From Alphaproteobacteria bacterium (GTDB lineage: Bacteria > Pseudomonadota > Alphaproteobacteria > UBA7985 > JAUIBT01): 64,000 bases of DNA. The stretch lies in assembly GCA_030428255.1 (NCBI GenBank), contig JAUIBT010000014.1:1-64000 (forward strand), given 5' to 3'. The notes under the pieces are model-generated. The model was given only the letters and a program-made list of their open reading frames with translations. It searched no databases and was not told where the DNA came from. Made by a program: the position numbers and the translations under genes. Position 1 is the first letter of the stretch. Every line of letters starts with the position of its first letter. Below, piece after piece: positions 8,142-15,568 of the stretch.

Positions 8142-8390
8142 TTACTGCGAGCCAGCCGGCACGCAGAAGGGGTTAACGCCCGCGGTTTGGGGGCGGCAAG
8201 GCACTGGAGGGTTCTGCCCGTTGGAGCCGTTGTTTGAACCGCCGCCGCCATCGCCGCTTCCGACCACTTGCGCGCTGGCTTGGCCAGCGCCGCCGAGGGT
8301 CGCAACAACCGGCAAGGAGAACAAGGCGCCTCCAGCAAGAACCGTTGCCATTAAGGAGCGACGGCGTGCGCTAATTTCTTGTTCAGTCAT
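8142..8390 (-). CDS. Small exported Gly/Asn-rich peptide of unknown function (82 aa)
   Basis: The N-terminus has twin arginines followed by a hydrophobic stretch (RRRSLMATVLAGGALFSLP) and an ASAQ cleavage-like site near residue 40, suggesting Tat or Sec export. The mature part is only about 40 residues: a GSGDGGGGSNNGSNG linker and a tail with PPVPCRPQ and PFCVPAG, giving two Cys nine residues apart. A strong ribosome site, GGAGGA, precedes the ATG at 8390. It is divergent from a LicD-like gene and close to PqqD-like and cytidylyltransferase genes, so it could be the substrate of a modification system. No known family is recognised. Confident that it is a gene; its role is open. Confidence 0.65.
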   Translation of the reverse strand: MTEQEISARRRSLMATVLAGGALFSLPVVATLGGAGQASAQVVGSGDGGGGSNNGSNGQNPPVPCRPQTAGVNPFCVPAGSQ

Positions 8391-8450
8391 GCTCTACTTC
8401 CTCCAGATTTTAACCTGACATCCTGGGTGATCGGTGCCAGACTGGACGCT

Positions 8451-9098
8451 ATGCAATCTGAACTTTACAACCCTGAAGTAGAAAGAATAGACCATTATGG
8501 ACGTCCATCCAAATGGTTTGTTGACTACCCGACTGACTACCTTGATGACCTGGCTGCATCGCTCAAAGAAATCGAGCTTGTCTTGCAGTTGGAGTTCGGC
8601 GTCAGCATGTACCTGACCTGGGGCAGTCTGTTGGGGGCGATCCGCGAGGGGGATTTTATTCCTCACGACTTCGACATCGACGTTTCTTATGTCAGTCGCG
8701 CGCGCAGTCCGGTTGGGATTCAAAAGGAATTTCATCGCATTCAGGAACACTTTCGGCGCTTTAAGCGCCTCTTGAAGCCCGCGCCGTCCGGCAAATTTAT
8801 GATCGGCGGTGCCCTGGCACCCAGCGGACTTTATGAGCACGGAATAGAGATTTGGACCAGCTTTGTTGTCGGCCAAGACTTCTACGCCTACCCCACAATT
8901 CCGGGCTGGTTGCCTGCGCGCGCTGTTCGTCCCTTTCGTACCGCCTATCTGCGTGGTCTGCCCTTCTCGGTTCCCAATCAAGCTGAGCTGTTCCTTGACC
9001 GCTACCTGGGCAGCGATTGGCGCAGCCCCAAACTTCCCAAGGATCATACCGAAAAGACCGGGCGCTACGCCTGCTTTGACTTCCTCTATCCCGATTGA
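8451..9098 (+). CDS. LicD/fukutin-like nucleotidyltransferase-fold protein
   Basis: About 215 residues. The LicD-like core is at roughly residues 49-75: YLTWGSLLGAIREGDFIPHD followed by FDIDVSY. The Gly-Ser pair and the hD-hD acidic motif match the NTase-fold phosphotransferases that move phosphocholine or similar groups from a CDP-activated donor onto glycans or other acceptors. The ATG at 8451 is favoured over the open frame beginning at 8379, because the latter runs into the divergent peptide gene's ribosome site. The 3' end overlaps the convergent PqqD-like gene by 13 bp. With the nearby cytidylyltransferase it forms a plausible CDP-donor synthesis and transfer pair. Confidence 0.7.
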   Translation: MQSELYNPEVERIDHYGRPSKWFVDYPTDYLDDLAASLKEIELVLQLEFGVSMYLTWGSLLGAIREGDFIPHDFDIDVSYVSRARSPVGIQKEFHRIQEHFRRFKRLLKPAPSGKFMIGGALAPSGLYEHGIEIWTSFVVGQDFYAYPTIPGWLPARAVRPFRTAYLRGLPFSVPNQAELFLDRYLGSDWRSPKLPKDHTEKTGRYACFDFLYPD

Positions 9099-9364
9099 AG
9101 CAAGCCTCTGTCCGTTAGCAATTGCAAAGCCCGATTGACCTCGTCAGAGGGCGTTTGCTCTAAGCCGAATTCAGCGCAGACCGCGCGTTCGATTTCCCGG
9201 ATCGTCCGGCTGCCGTCGCAAAGCAACAGCACCACGGCCGCCGATTGATTTAGGTAGTGCAGATGACCTTTGGCGTCCTGGACCTTTAGGCCGCCCTTGG
9301 AGGGTGTCATGGGCAAGGTGAGATCGGCAAAGGGACGCTCGGGGATCGGTGTATCTTGGGGCAT
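9086..9364 (-). CDS. PqqD-like (RRE-fold) protein
   Basis: A 92-residue PqqD-family protein. After a lead of about 35 residues come the family's typical features: HYLNQSAAVVLLLCDGSRTI, then a helix and winged segment (EIERAVCAEFGL, ALQLLTDRGLL). PqqD-like domains bind leader peptides of ribosomally made, modified peptides. The ATG at 9364 is chosen; the frame is open to a TTG at 9418, but that would run through a repeated palindromic sequence better read as promoter. Its neighbours are a cytidylyltransferase upstream and a convergent LicD-like gene; a short exported peptide is 700 bp away. Confidence 0.75.
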   Translation of the reverse strand: MPQDTPIPERPFADLTLPMTPSKGGLKVQDAKGHLHYLNQSAAVVLLLCDGSRTIREIERAVCAEFGLEQTPSDEVNRALQLLTDRGLLQSG

Positions 9365-9400
9365 ATCTTTCGCTCGCTTTGGGGCTACCAACCTGGGGCT

Positions 9401-9425
9401 CTCAATTTGAGCGCTCAATTTGAGC
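9401..9425. promoter_or_regulatory. Direct repeat of CTCAATTTGAGC upstream of the PqqD-like gene
   Basis: CTCAATTTGAGC occurs at 9401-9412 and again at 9414-9425. Each copy is close to a palindrome (CTCAA-TTTGAG). The pair lies in the 78-bp gap between the cytidylyltransferase stop and the PqqD-like ATG, where an operator would be expected. Confidence 0.4.
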
Positions 9426-9442
9426 TCTCAAGCCAAACAAAT

Positions 9443-9853
9443 CTAGAGATCCTCGCGCGACAGGACGCGGTCGATGATGGTCGATGTGTTGATGCCGGGC
9501 TGATAGGGCAGGCGCTTGAAGATGCCGTGCGCAATCGCGACGCGATAGAATTCCTCCCAGCCCTGGCCAGCGTAGACCACAAGGCCTATGTCGTGTTCGT
9601 CCAGGAAGGCCTCGGTCAAATAAGCGCCAAACATGGTCGGGCAAGCCAGAACCGTGTCCGCCAAGCCCGTGGCTCGCACCGCATCCATGCGCTCGTCAAG
9701 GGTCAAGATGGGACGGCGCTTATAAGCCGCTGCGTCTTCGTCGGGCGTGACGCCAACAATGAGCCGGTCGCCCAGGCTGCGCGCTTTGCGCAAGAGCCGC
9801 AGATGATTGGCATGCAGAAGGTCAAAGACCCCTTCGGCGAATACCGTCGTCAC
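9443..9853 (-). CDS. Cytidylyltransferase-like (TagD/LicC-type) nucleotidyltransferase
   Basis: A 136-residue HxGH-superfamily protein. The nucleotide motif GVFDLLHANHLRLL (residues 8-21) contains HANH in place of the usual HxGH, and the C-terminal INTSTIIDRV matches the ISTS motif. The family makes CDP- or ADP-activated compounds such as CDP-glycerol, CDP-ethanolamine or CDP-choline; the substrate cannot be read here. The start is GTG at 9853, since no other start lies before an upstream in-frame stop. It is 33 bp downstream of fixJ on the same strand and upstream of the PqqD-like gene. The Gly-to-Asn change in the HxGH motif (HANH) deserves attention. Confidence 0.75.
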   Translation of the reverse strand: MTTVFAEGVFDLLHANHLRLLRKARSLGDRLIVGVTPDEDAAAYKRRPILTLDERMDAVRATGLADTVLACPTMFGAYLTEAFLDEHDIGLVVYAGQGWEEFYRVAIAHGIFKRLPYQPGINTSTIIDRVLSREDL

Positions 9854-9886
9854 TGTTCGTCTAGCACAGCAATTGGGCGGCCCACG

Positions 9887-10492
9887 CTAGCTCGCCTGCG
9901 CGGACATGAGGCGCACCAGGCCAGCGACGTTTTTGACCTTCAATTTTTCAAAGATGCGGGCGCGGTGGCTCTCGACCGTGCGCGGGCTGAGGTCCAGGTT
10001 ACGGGCGATTTCTTTGTTGGTATGGCCAAAGGTCAGTTGCTCGGCGATGGTGGCCTCTCGCGGCGTCAACACCGACAGATCAGCAGCCATTGCTATGCCT
10101 TGCGATTCGGTGCGCGCGCGCTCAACCACATCAAACAGCTTTTCCAGCAAGGCGGTGGGCGAGACGGGCTTTTCCACGAAATCGTAAGCACCCAGTCGCA
10201 CAGCTTGCACCGCTGAGCTGATGTCGCCGTGGGCGCTCATCATGACGATGGGAAAGCGCGTTTGCGACTTGAGTTGTTGCAGGACCTGCATGCCGGACAG
10301 GCCGGGCATCAAGAGGTCGAGCAAAGCCACATCGATATCCAGGTGCTTGGCGCGATCCAGGAATTGCTGGCCTTCCATGAAGGCCGACACAAAGTGGCCC
10401 TCCAAACTCAGGTATGCAGTCAAAGCATCGCGCACGGACGCGTCGTCGTCCACGATGGCGATCTTTAAACTCTTGTTTTCTGCCCCATTCAT
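9887..10492 (-). CDS. fixJ: FixJ-type response regulator
   Basis: A 201-residue two-domain regulator: receiver domain with IVDDD at 13-17 and phospho-acceptor Asp59 (VALLDLLMPG), then a LuxR-type helix-turn-helix (LTPREATIAEQL, NKEIARNLDLSPRTVESHRA) from about residue 140. FixJ is phosphorylated by FixL under low oxygen and activates fixK and, through it, microaerobic respiration genes. Its ATG overlaps the fixL stop by two bases, so the two are coupled. fixK and the cbb3 oxidase genes lie within 7 kb, which fits the assignment. Confidence 0.9.
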   Translation of the reverse strand: MNGAENKSLKIAIVDDDASVRDALTAYLSLEGHFVSAFMEGQQFLDRAKHLDIDVALLDLLMPGLSGMQVLQQLKSQTRFPIVMMSAHGDISSAVQAVRLGAYDFVEKPVSPTALLEKLFDVVERARTESQGIAMAADLSVLTPREATIAEQLTFGHTNKEIARNLDLSPRTVESHRARIFEKLKVKNVAGLVRLMSAQAS

Positions 10493-11709
10493 GCGTCGTC
10501 TCTAACCGGCCCCTCGTCTAGCGGTAAACTGACATGGAAACGCGCGCCGCCCAATGTGGGGGATTGTCCCGCTTCGATGTGCCCATTGAAGGACTGGATT
10601 ATACCCTTTGACACCGACAAGCCAATCCCTAAGCCGTCTGGTTTGGTGGTTTGGAAGGCATCAAACATCTTTTCCAAGATCGATGCGTCGATTCCAGGGC
10701 CCGAGTCCTCCACCGTAATCTCGACATGGCGCGTGCCAAGCCTAAAGGCCTCGTTGTCGTGCGCGTCCTCGCTGTCTGCGGGCAGCAAGGGGGTGTCTTT
10801 TTCGCTCACATCTACGCGGATTTGCGGTCCTACGATTTGCGCTTCGATCATGGCGTCGATGGCGTTCTTAAAGATATTCGTGAAGACTTGCCCCAAGCCA
10901 ACGCGGTCGCCAAACAGGTTCAAGTGGGGCATGTCGTGTTCAAAACTGACCGCCACGTTGTGACGCTTGCCGACAAACGAGACCATGTCCAAGGCTTCAT
11001 CAATTACAGCAATCAGGTCGAAGGAGCAGTTTTCAACCGGGCGATTTTCGACCATTTGGCGGATGCGCTTGATGATGGCCGACGCGCGCATGGCTTCTTC
11101 GCTGGCTTTATCAAACAGCGTCTTCAGCGTGGCACTGGAGGACTCCTCAACCGTCTTGCTGGCGGCTGACAGATAAAGCATGAGCGCGGTCAGTGGCTGG
11201 TTCAGCTCGTGCGCAAGGGCGGAGCCCATCTCGGTCACTGCGCCGACCCGTGCAACGTGGTGCAGTTGGGCCTGCAGGTCTCGCGAGCGCGACTCGGCTT
11301 CCTTTTCGCGTGAGATATCGCTCAAAATGCCGATGAATTGGTCGGCGCCATCCACCACGGCGTGGCCAACCGACAAGCGCGCGGGGAAGTGACTGCCGTC
11401 CTTGCGGCGTCCCATGACTTGGCGGCCAATACCAATGATCTTGGCCTTGCCAGTGTCCATGTAGGACTCGACGTAGTCGGCATGGCGCATGGCGTGGCTG
11501 GTCGGCATCAAGATGCTGACATCCTTGCCCAACAGCTCGTCGCGCTCAAACCCAAAGATGGCGGTCGTTGCGCCGTTGACGTCCAAGATCACAGACCGTT
11601 GGTCCATGATGATGGTCGCATCCACCATGGTGTCAAAGAGCGTACGGAAGTTCAAATTCGTGTCCAAGGTTCTTGGCCTAGCTTGCGGTGAGGTCGAAGG
11701 AGTTTCCAC
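10489..11709 (-). CDS. fixL: FixL-type haem-PAS oxygen-sensor histidine kinase
   Basis: A 406-residue soluble kinase. One PAS domain (about 18-135) keeps the FixL haem signature: His76 in RHADYV is in the position of the proximal haem ligand, and Arg96 in IIGIGR is the oxygen-interacting Arg. HisKA follows with phospho-acceptor His167 in ALAHELNQPL, then an HATPase domain with FTNIFKNAIDAM, DSGPGID and GIGLSVSKGI. Unlike rhizobial membrane FixL there is no transmembrane N-terminus. GTG at 11709 is used as start, preceded by a poor ribosome site. Low oxygen should release inhibition and allow FixJ phosphorylation. Confidence 0.9.
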   Translation of the reverse strand: METPSTSPQARPRTLDTNLNFRTLFDTMVDATIIMDQRSVILDVNGATTAIFGFERDELLGKDVSILMPTSHAMRHADYVESYMDTGKAKIIGIGRQVMGRRKDGSHFPARLSVGHAVVDGADQFIGILSDISREKEAESRSRDLQAQLHHVARVGAVTEMGSALAHELNQPLTALMLYLSAASKTVEESSSATLKTLFDKASEEAMRASAIIKRIRQMVENRPVENCSFDLIAVIDEALDMVSFVGKRHNVAVSFEHDMPHLNLFGDRVGLGQVFTNIFKNAIDAMIEAQIVGPQIRVDVSEKDTPLLPADSEDAHDNEAFRLGTRHVEITVEDSGPGIDASILEKMFDAFQTTKPDGLGIGLSVSKGIIQSFNGHIEAGQSPTLGGARFHVSLPLDEGPVRDDA

Positions 11710-11762
11710 CGCCGTTGCGCACTCTAGGCAGAGCTTTTACTGCCTGTCTAACACGGTAGGGT

Positions 11763-13142
11763 TCAAACTGCATTGGAAAACCGCTCGGTCACGGGATTGT
11801 AGTAACGGTCGATGCGCGAGGCCACCACGCGGGCCACAAAGCCATCGTGCTGGGTCAGTGCCAGGCCTTGGTCGTCCAGGCGGCACAAGCTCGACAGCTC
11901 GCCCCGGGCCAGATCGTCAAGGCGCGCAATCAAGGGTTGAGCCTCAGCGCCAAAGGCCTCCGTCAGACCTGAATACGAAAGCTTCATATCGCACATGAGG
12001 CGCTCGATGGCCCAGCCGTAGAGGCGGTCATTAGCGCTCAGCGGCAGGCCGCGGCTGCTGGCAAGTTGGCCCGCGTCGATCGCACGGGTGTAGGCATCGG
12101 TGGCCGGGTTGTTTTGCACATAGCCCTGTGCGAAGCGGCTGATGGCCGAAGGACCGAGTCCGATCAGGGTCGGGCAGGGATCGGTGGTATAGCCCTGAAA
12201 ATTGCGATAGACGCGACCGGCGCGCGCCGCTTGCGCCAGGCTGTCGCCGGGCAAAGCAAAGTGATCGATACCAATGGCCTGGTAGCCTGTATCAATCAAG
12301 CGTTGGCGGGCAAGGCGCGCTTCGGCCAGGCGCTCTTCGGGCGAGGGCAGGGTCTCTTCTGGGATCAAGCGCTGATGCTTCTTGACCCAAGGCACATGCG
12401 CATAGCCGAACAAAGCGATGCGCTCCGGGCGCAGGCTGATGATTTGCTCCAATGTAGCGGCAAAGCGGTCCTGGCTTTGGTATGGCAGGCCATAGAGCGC
12501 GTCGATATTGACCGAGGGGATGCCCAGGCTACGCAGGTGATCAATGACCGCTTTGGTGTCTTCAAAGCTTTGCGGGCGATTGATGGCCGTTTGCACAAGC
12601 GGATCAAAATCTTGGACGCCAAGGCTGGCGCGGTTGAGGCCCAGCGCCACCAGGCCGTCGTAACTGGCCGGTGTCATGTCCACAGGGTCAAGCTCGACGC
12701 TGATTTCGGCGCCGTCATCAAAGTCAAAGTGGCGATCCAGGCAAGCACGAAGGGCGCGCATATCCTCAGCGCGCAGCAAGCTGGGTGAGCCGCCGCCCAG
12801 GTGCAACCGGGCGATGCGCGGCTTGCGATTATCGTTGGCGGCTTGCTGTCGCCCCAGATGTTTGGCGACCAAAGCGATTTCTTTATACAGCACCTGAAGG
12901 TAAGCCGCCACCGGCTCATAGCGCCGTGTCTGCTTGGTCGTGCAGCCACAAAACCAGCACAAGCGGTCGCAATAGGGGATGTGGATATAGAGCGACAGCG
13001 CTTGATCGGACGGCACTTGCGCCAGCCAGGCGGCATGCGCAGCCGGATCAAAGGCAGCTTGAAACTCCGTGGCTGGAGGGTAACTGGTATAGCGGGGCAC
13101 GGCTTCATGGATAAAGGCCGTTGCCTGGTTAGCGCTTTGCAT
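11763..13142 (-). CDS. hemN: Oxygen-independent coproporphyrinogen III oxidase
   Basis: A 459-residue radical SAM enzyme of normal HemN length. The cluster motif CDRLCWFCGC (about 56-65) has the CxxxCxxC spacing plus the extra Cys typical of HemN, and LHLGGGSPSLL (about 113-123) is the SAM-binding Gly motif. It converts coproporphyrinogen III to protoporphyrinogen IX without oxygen, supplying haem for the cbb3 oxidase under microaerobic growth. An FNR/FixK-type box (TTGATCTTGCTCAA) lies 112 bp upstream. The gene sits between fixL and an Hsp20-like gene on the same strand. Confidence 0.93.
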   Translation of the reverse strand: MQSANQATAFIHEAVPRYTSYPPATEFQAAFDPAAHAAWLAQVPSDQALSLYIHIPYCDRLCWFCGCTTKQTRRYEPVAAYLQVLYKEIALVAKHLGRQQAANDNRKPRIARLHLGGGSPSLLRAEDMRALRACLDRHFDFDDGAEISVELDPVDMTPASYDGLVALGLNRASLGVQDFDPLVQTAINRPQSFEDTKAVIDHLRSLGIPSVNIDALYGLPYQSQDRFAATLEQIISLRPERIALFGYAHVPWVKKHQRLIPEETLPSPEERLAEARLARQRLIDTGYQAIGIDHFALPGDSLAQAARAGRVYRNFQGYTTDPCPTLIGLGPSAISRFAQGYVQNNPATDAYTRAIDAGQLASSRGLPLSANDRLYGWAIERLMCDMKLSYSGLTEAFGAEAQPLIARLDDLARGELSSLCRLDDQGLALTQHDGFVARVVASRIDRYYNPVTERFSNAV

Positions 13143-13253
13143 AAGGTGCTGCTGCCTGTCTCGGGGTTACGCCGCCCAACGGGCAAGCGTAAAACGGGGC
13201 GTGACTCGAAAACGAGTGTTGGCCAACGCTAGCAAACCACGCCGTGCAGCTCT

Positions 13254-13267
13254 TTGATCTTGCTCAA
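13254..13267. promoter_or_regulatory. FNR/FixK-type anaerobox upstream of hemN
   Basis: TTGATCTTGCTCAA keeps the TTGA-N6-TCAA half sites. It overlaps the last codons of the Hsp20-like gene and lies 112 bp before the hemN ATG. It is placed as expected for control by the FixK-like protein encoded at 15569. Confidence 0.6.
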
Positions 13268-13971
13268 GCCTTGGGGCGGCTGGAACGCAGGAGGTCGGTG
13301 TCTGTTTCGCGTTCTGCTGAACGGCTGGCTCCGCAGGCCTTCGGGCCATGTTTGGGAACCCGAACCGCGAGCGAGCCACGGTGAAAGGATGCGCTCAAAT
13401 TCGGCAGATCCGCATCACCCGGCAAGGTGAGGCTGGTCATAAGCTGTCCTGCCTCGCAGCCGGTGCATCCGCTGGTGTCGTCGCAGGTGGGCGTTGGGGC
13501 GGGCGTTGGGGCGGTGGCATACGCGCGAAGGCGCCGCTGCACCGCGTCATCGTCGCGCGCAGGTTGCTGGCCGCAGACCAACAAGCGCTGTCCACGCGCA
13601 AAGACCGATATTTGTTTGGCATCAAAGCCCGAAAGCTCGACCTCGAAGCCATAGCAACCGCCTTCGTCGCGGACGTTCAGCGGGGCGGCAAAGCAGGACA
13701 ACAGAGGGTTGTCGGGGCAGTGGTCGGGGGCTGGCTGGCACAGGCCCGTCAACCGTCGGCGAATCCCGCCAGAAATGGCCTTGAGCGGCGTTTCAGGGCT
13801 GACCTTGGGCGGCACTCTTGCGTAGTGAATGGCAGTGGGGCAGGCGAGGCCCGAATGAGCGAGCTGGGGATCTGGCGCGCTGGTCTCGCGCTGCCAGGGA
13901 AGTCGTCCCAGGCGAAGTCGTCCCAGGGGGAGTCGTCGAAAAGGGTGTCGTTGCCAGGGAAGCAAAGGCAT
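13264..13971 (-). CDS. Hsp20/alpha-crystallin-like protein with unusual basic N-terminus
   Basis: About 235 residues. The C-terminal half carries an alpha-crystallin-like domain (GGCYGFEVELSGFDAKQISV, RLLVCGQQP, LPGDADLPNLSASFHRGSLAVRVP). The first 35 residues are rich in Pro, Leu and Arg (RRLPLGRLRLGRLPWQ) and do not resemble known small heat-shock N-termini. The ATG at 13971 follows GGAGCTTCATC; the frame is open further upstream but without coding character. A Cys-containing insert (CDDTSGCTGCEAG) interrupts the domain and could bind metal or form disulfides. It is upstream of hemN and downstream of a universal stress protein, in a FixK-controlled neighbourhood, so expression under low oxygen is plausible. 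Confidence 0.6.
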   Translation of the reverse strand: MPLLPWQRHPFRRLPLGRLRLGRLPWQRETSAPDPQLAHSGLACPTAIHYARVPPKVSPETPLKAISGGIRRRLTGLCQPAPDHCPDNPLLSCFAAPLNVRDEGGCYGFEVELSGFDAKQISVFARGQRLLVCGQQPARDDDAVQRRLRAYATAPTPAPTPTCDDTSGCTGCEAGQLMTSLTLPGDADLPNLSASFHRGSLAVRVPKHGPKACGASRSAERETDTDLLRSSRPKA

Positions 13972-14300
13972 GATGAAGCTCCAAAGCGGCCAACACCCTG
14001 CGGGAGAGAGAGTGGGGTGCGAGCCGAAGCAAGTGGAAGAGGCGGCAGCGGGTCTCGCAAACACGGCCGGCGGTCCAAAGCAGATCAGGGGCAGAGATCT
14101 GATCGGACGCCCTGGGCCGGCTTGTCGAGCCCGCTGCCAGACACCACCCAGCAAGCGCTGAACGGATTGGCTGAGAGTGAGAGGGTTTTTAGAACCCGAA
14201 GTGACATAGCGCTGAGAAGGTGAAAGGCCAGACCCGGTAGGCGGTGGGGTAAGTTGGTCCCGCCCTTCTAAACGGCGCACGCTATATCGGACTGCGCCGC
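13972..14300. other. Intergenic, no gene recognised
   Basis: GC-rich 330 bp between the Hsp20-like gene and the universal stress gene. Frames are open on both strands but none has a plausible start or domain. It must contain the promoter of the Hsp20-like gene unless that is read through from the stress gene. Confidence 0.4.
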
Positions 14301-15152
14301 TTATCTTGCCAGCAGGACTGGAACTTGAGTCTGGGCCACTAAGGTCTGTGTCACCCCGCCGAACACCAGTTCGACCCAACGCTTGCGGCCGTATCCCCCG
14401 GCGACAATCAGGCTCGCGTCGACATCACTTGCATGTTCGACCAAGGCCTGACCGATGGTGGAATTGGCAGTATGGATCAGCGAGTCTGTCACCTGGAAGC
14501 CTTGGCGCGCGATGTAGGCGCACATGTCGGCAGCGCTCGGCTGGCTAATCCCATCATCATTGAACTGGCGGTGGGCGTAGGCCACGTCGATCGTACCACC
14601 GGCGGGCATGAGGCGCATGAGCGAACGCGCGGCGCGGGCCGCCTCGGGACACTCCTTCCAGGCCAAGACCGGCTTGGCGAATAAGGGCTGCAGCTTGGCC
14701 TCAAGTGGCAGCAGCAGAACCGGAGTGGGCGACTGATCGGATACGTGCAGCGCCAACAACTCGTCGTAAAAGGCGTGCTCCATGTGCGGCTGTGAGGGCA
14801 AAACCGTCAGGTCGGCGTACAGCGCTTGGGCTGAGATGTGGTCGAAGGCATTGCCGGTGACCGCGCGCCACTCCTTGACGAACGTGTGCGGCAAAGCACA
14901 GGCCTCAAAGGCAGCCTTAACTTTGGCGGTGGCCTCCTTGGACTGGGCTGACAGGTCCTCAATCACGTCGGCGGGCAGAGCATAGCCGTGCGCGGAGTAG
15001 CCAGCATAGCCGAGGCTGTAGTCCATGATGTCTTTGACGTAAAGGCCGATAAGATGCACTTCTTGCCCCTCAAAGGCCTCAGCGATCTTGGTTAGTGTGG
15101 CTTCGACCTGACTGGTGTCAAACAGCGGTGAAAGCACCGTGATGCGGGCCAT
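14301..15152 (-). CDS. Tandem-domain universal stress protein (UspA family)
   Basis: About 283 residues with two Usp domains. The second is clearest (SLIVAGGYGRKRWVELVFGG near 250-270), the G-x(2)-G-x(9)-G-like ATP motif of Usp proteins. The first domain begins MARITVLSPLFDTSQVEAT. The ATG at 15152 is preferred over one six bases earlier because GGGAG is then at a normal distance. Such proteins occur near fixK and cbb3 genes in many proteobacteria and help survival under oxygen limitation. A TTGA-N6-TCAA box in the divergent promoter could serve this gene, the fixK-like gene, or both. Confidence 0.85.
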   Translation of the reverse strand: MARITVLSPLFDTSQVEATLTKIAEAFEGQEVHLIGLYVKDIMDYSLGYAGYSAHGYALPADVIEDLSAQSKEATAKVKAAFEACALPHTFVKEWRAVTGNAFDHISAQALYADLTVLPSQPHMEHAFYDELLALHVSDQSPTPVLLLPLEAKLQPLFAKPVLAWKECPEAARAARSLMRLMPAGGTIDVAYAHRQFNDDGISQPSAADMCAYIARQGFQVTDSLIHTANSTIGQALVEHASDVDASLIVAGGYGRKRWVELVFGGVTQTLVAQTQVPVLLAR

Positions 15153-15417
15153 GTCCATCTCCCATTAATTCTGCGTTGGGTGAGCGCAGCAATCGTTGCT
15201 GCACTTCATAGCTTATAGGATGGCAAGACCTGCCTCTTCGCACCATTCGCACTACTACTGCGGCGTAATTTTGCCAGCCAGGTATGTAAGGTAAATCGAA
15301 CGGTTTAGGTGGATGGTGGATTGTAACGTATTGATAATAGACAATTAATTTCCGAATTTGCGTAAAACTACCCTACCGTAGTTGCGCGTCTACCGCCTCC
15401 GCCGCTTGTATGAGACT

Positions 15418-15431
15418 TTGAGGTAGATCAA
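15418..15431. promoter_or_regulatory. FNR/FixK-type anaerobox between uspA-like and fixK-like genes
   Basis: TTGAGGTAGATCAA (TTGA-N6-TCAA) lies in the AT-rich 416-bp divergent region, 138 bp before the FixK-like start and 266 bp before the stress gene. It suggests autoregulation of the FixK-like protein and/or control of the stress gene. Confidence 0.6.
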
Positions 15432-15568
15432 GCGGTTGAAAATGGGCGGATTGACCCTGCTTTTAGCGTGTTTTGAAGTGAGCGACACTTCGCAGTTCGC
15501 AGCGCTTTATTCGACAACTTTCGCTTGGAAACAAAAGACCCTCTTGGACCTGAATAGGACATGCAAAG

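Noticed and set aside
13972-14379. N-terminal extension of the Hsp20-like gene to 14379
   Set aside because: The extra part has no coding character, overlaps the 3' end of the universal stress gene, and a ribosome site supports the ATG at 13971.
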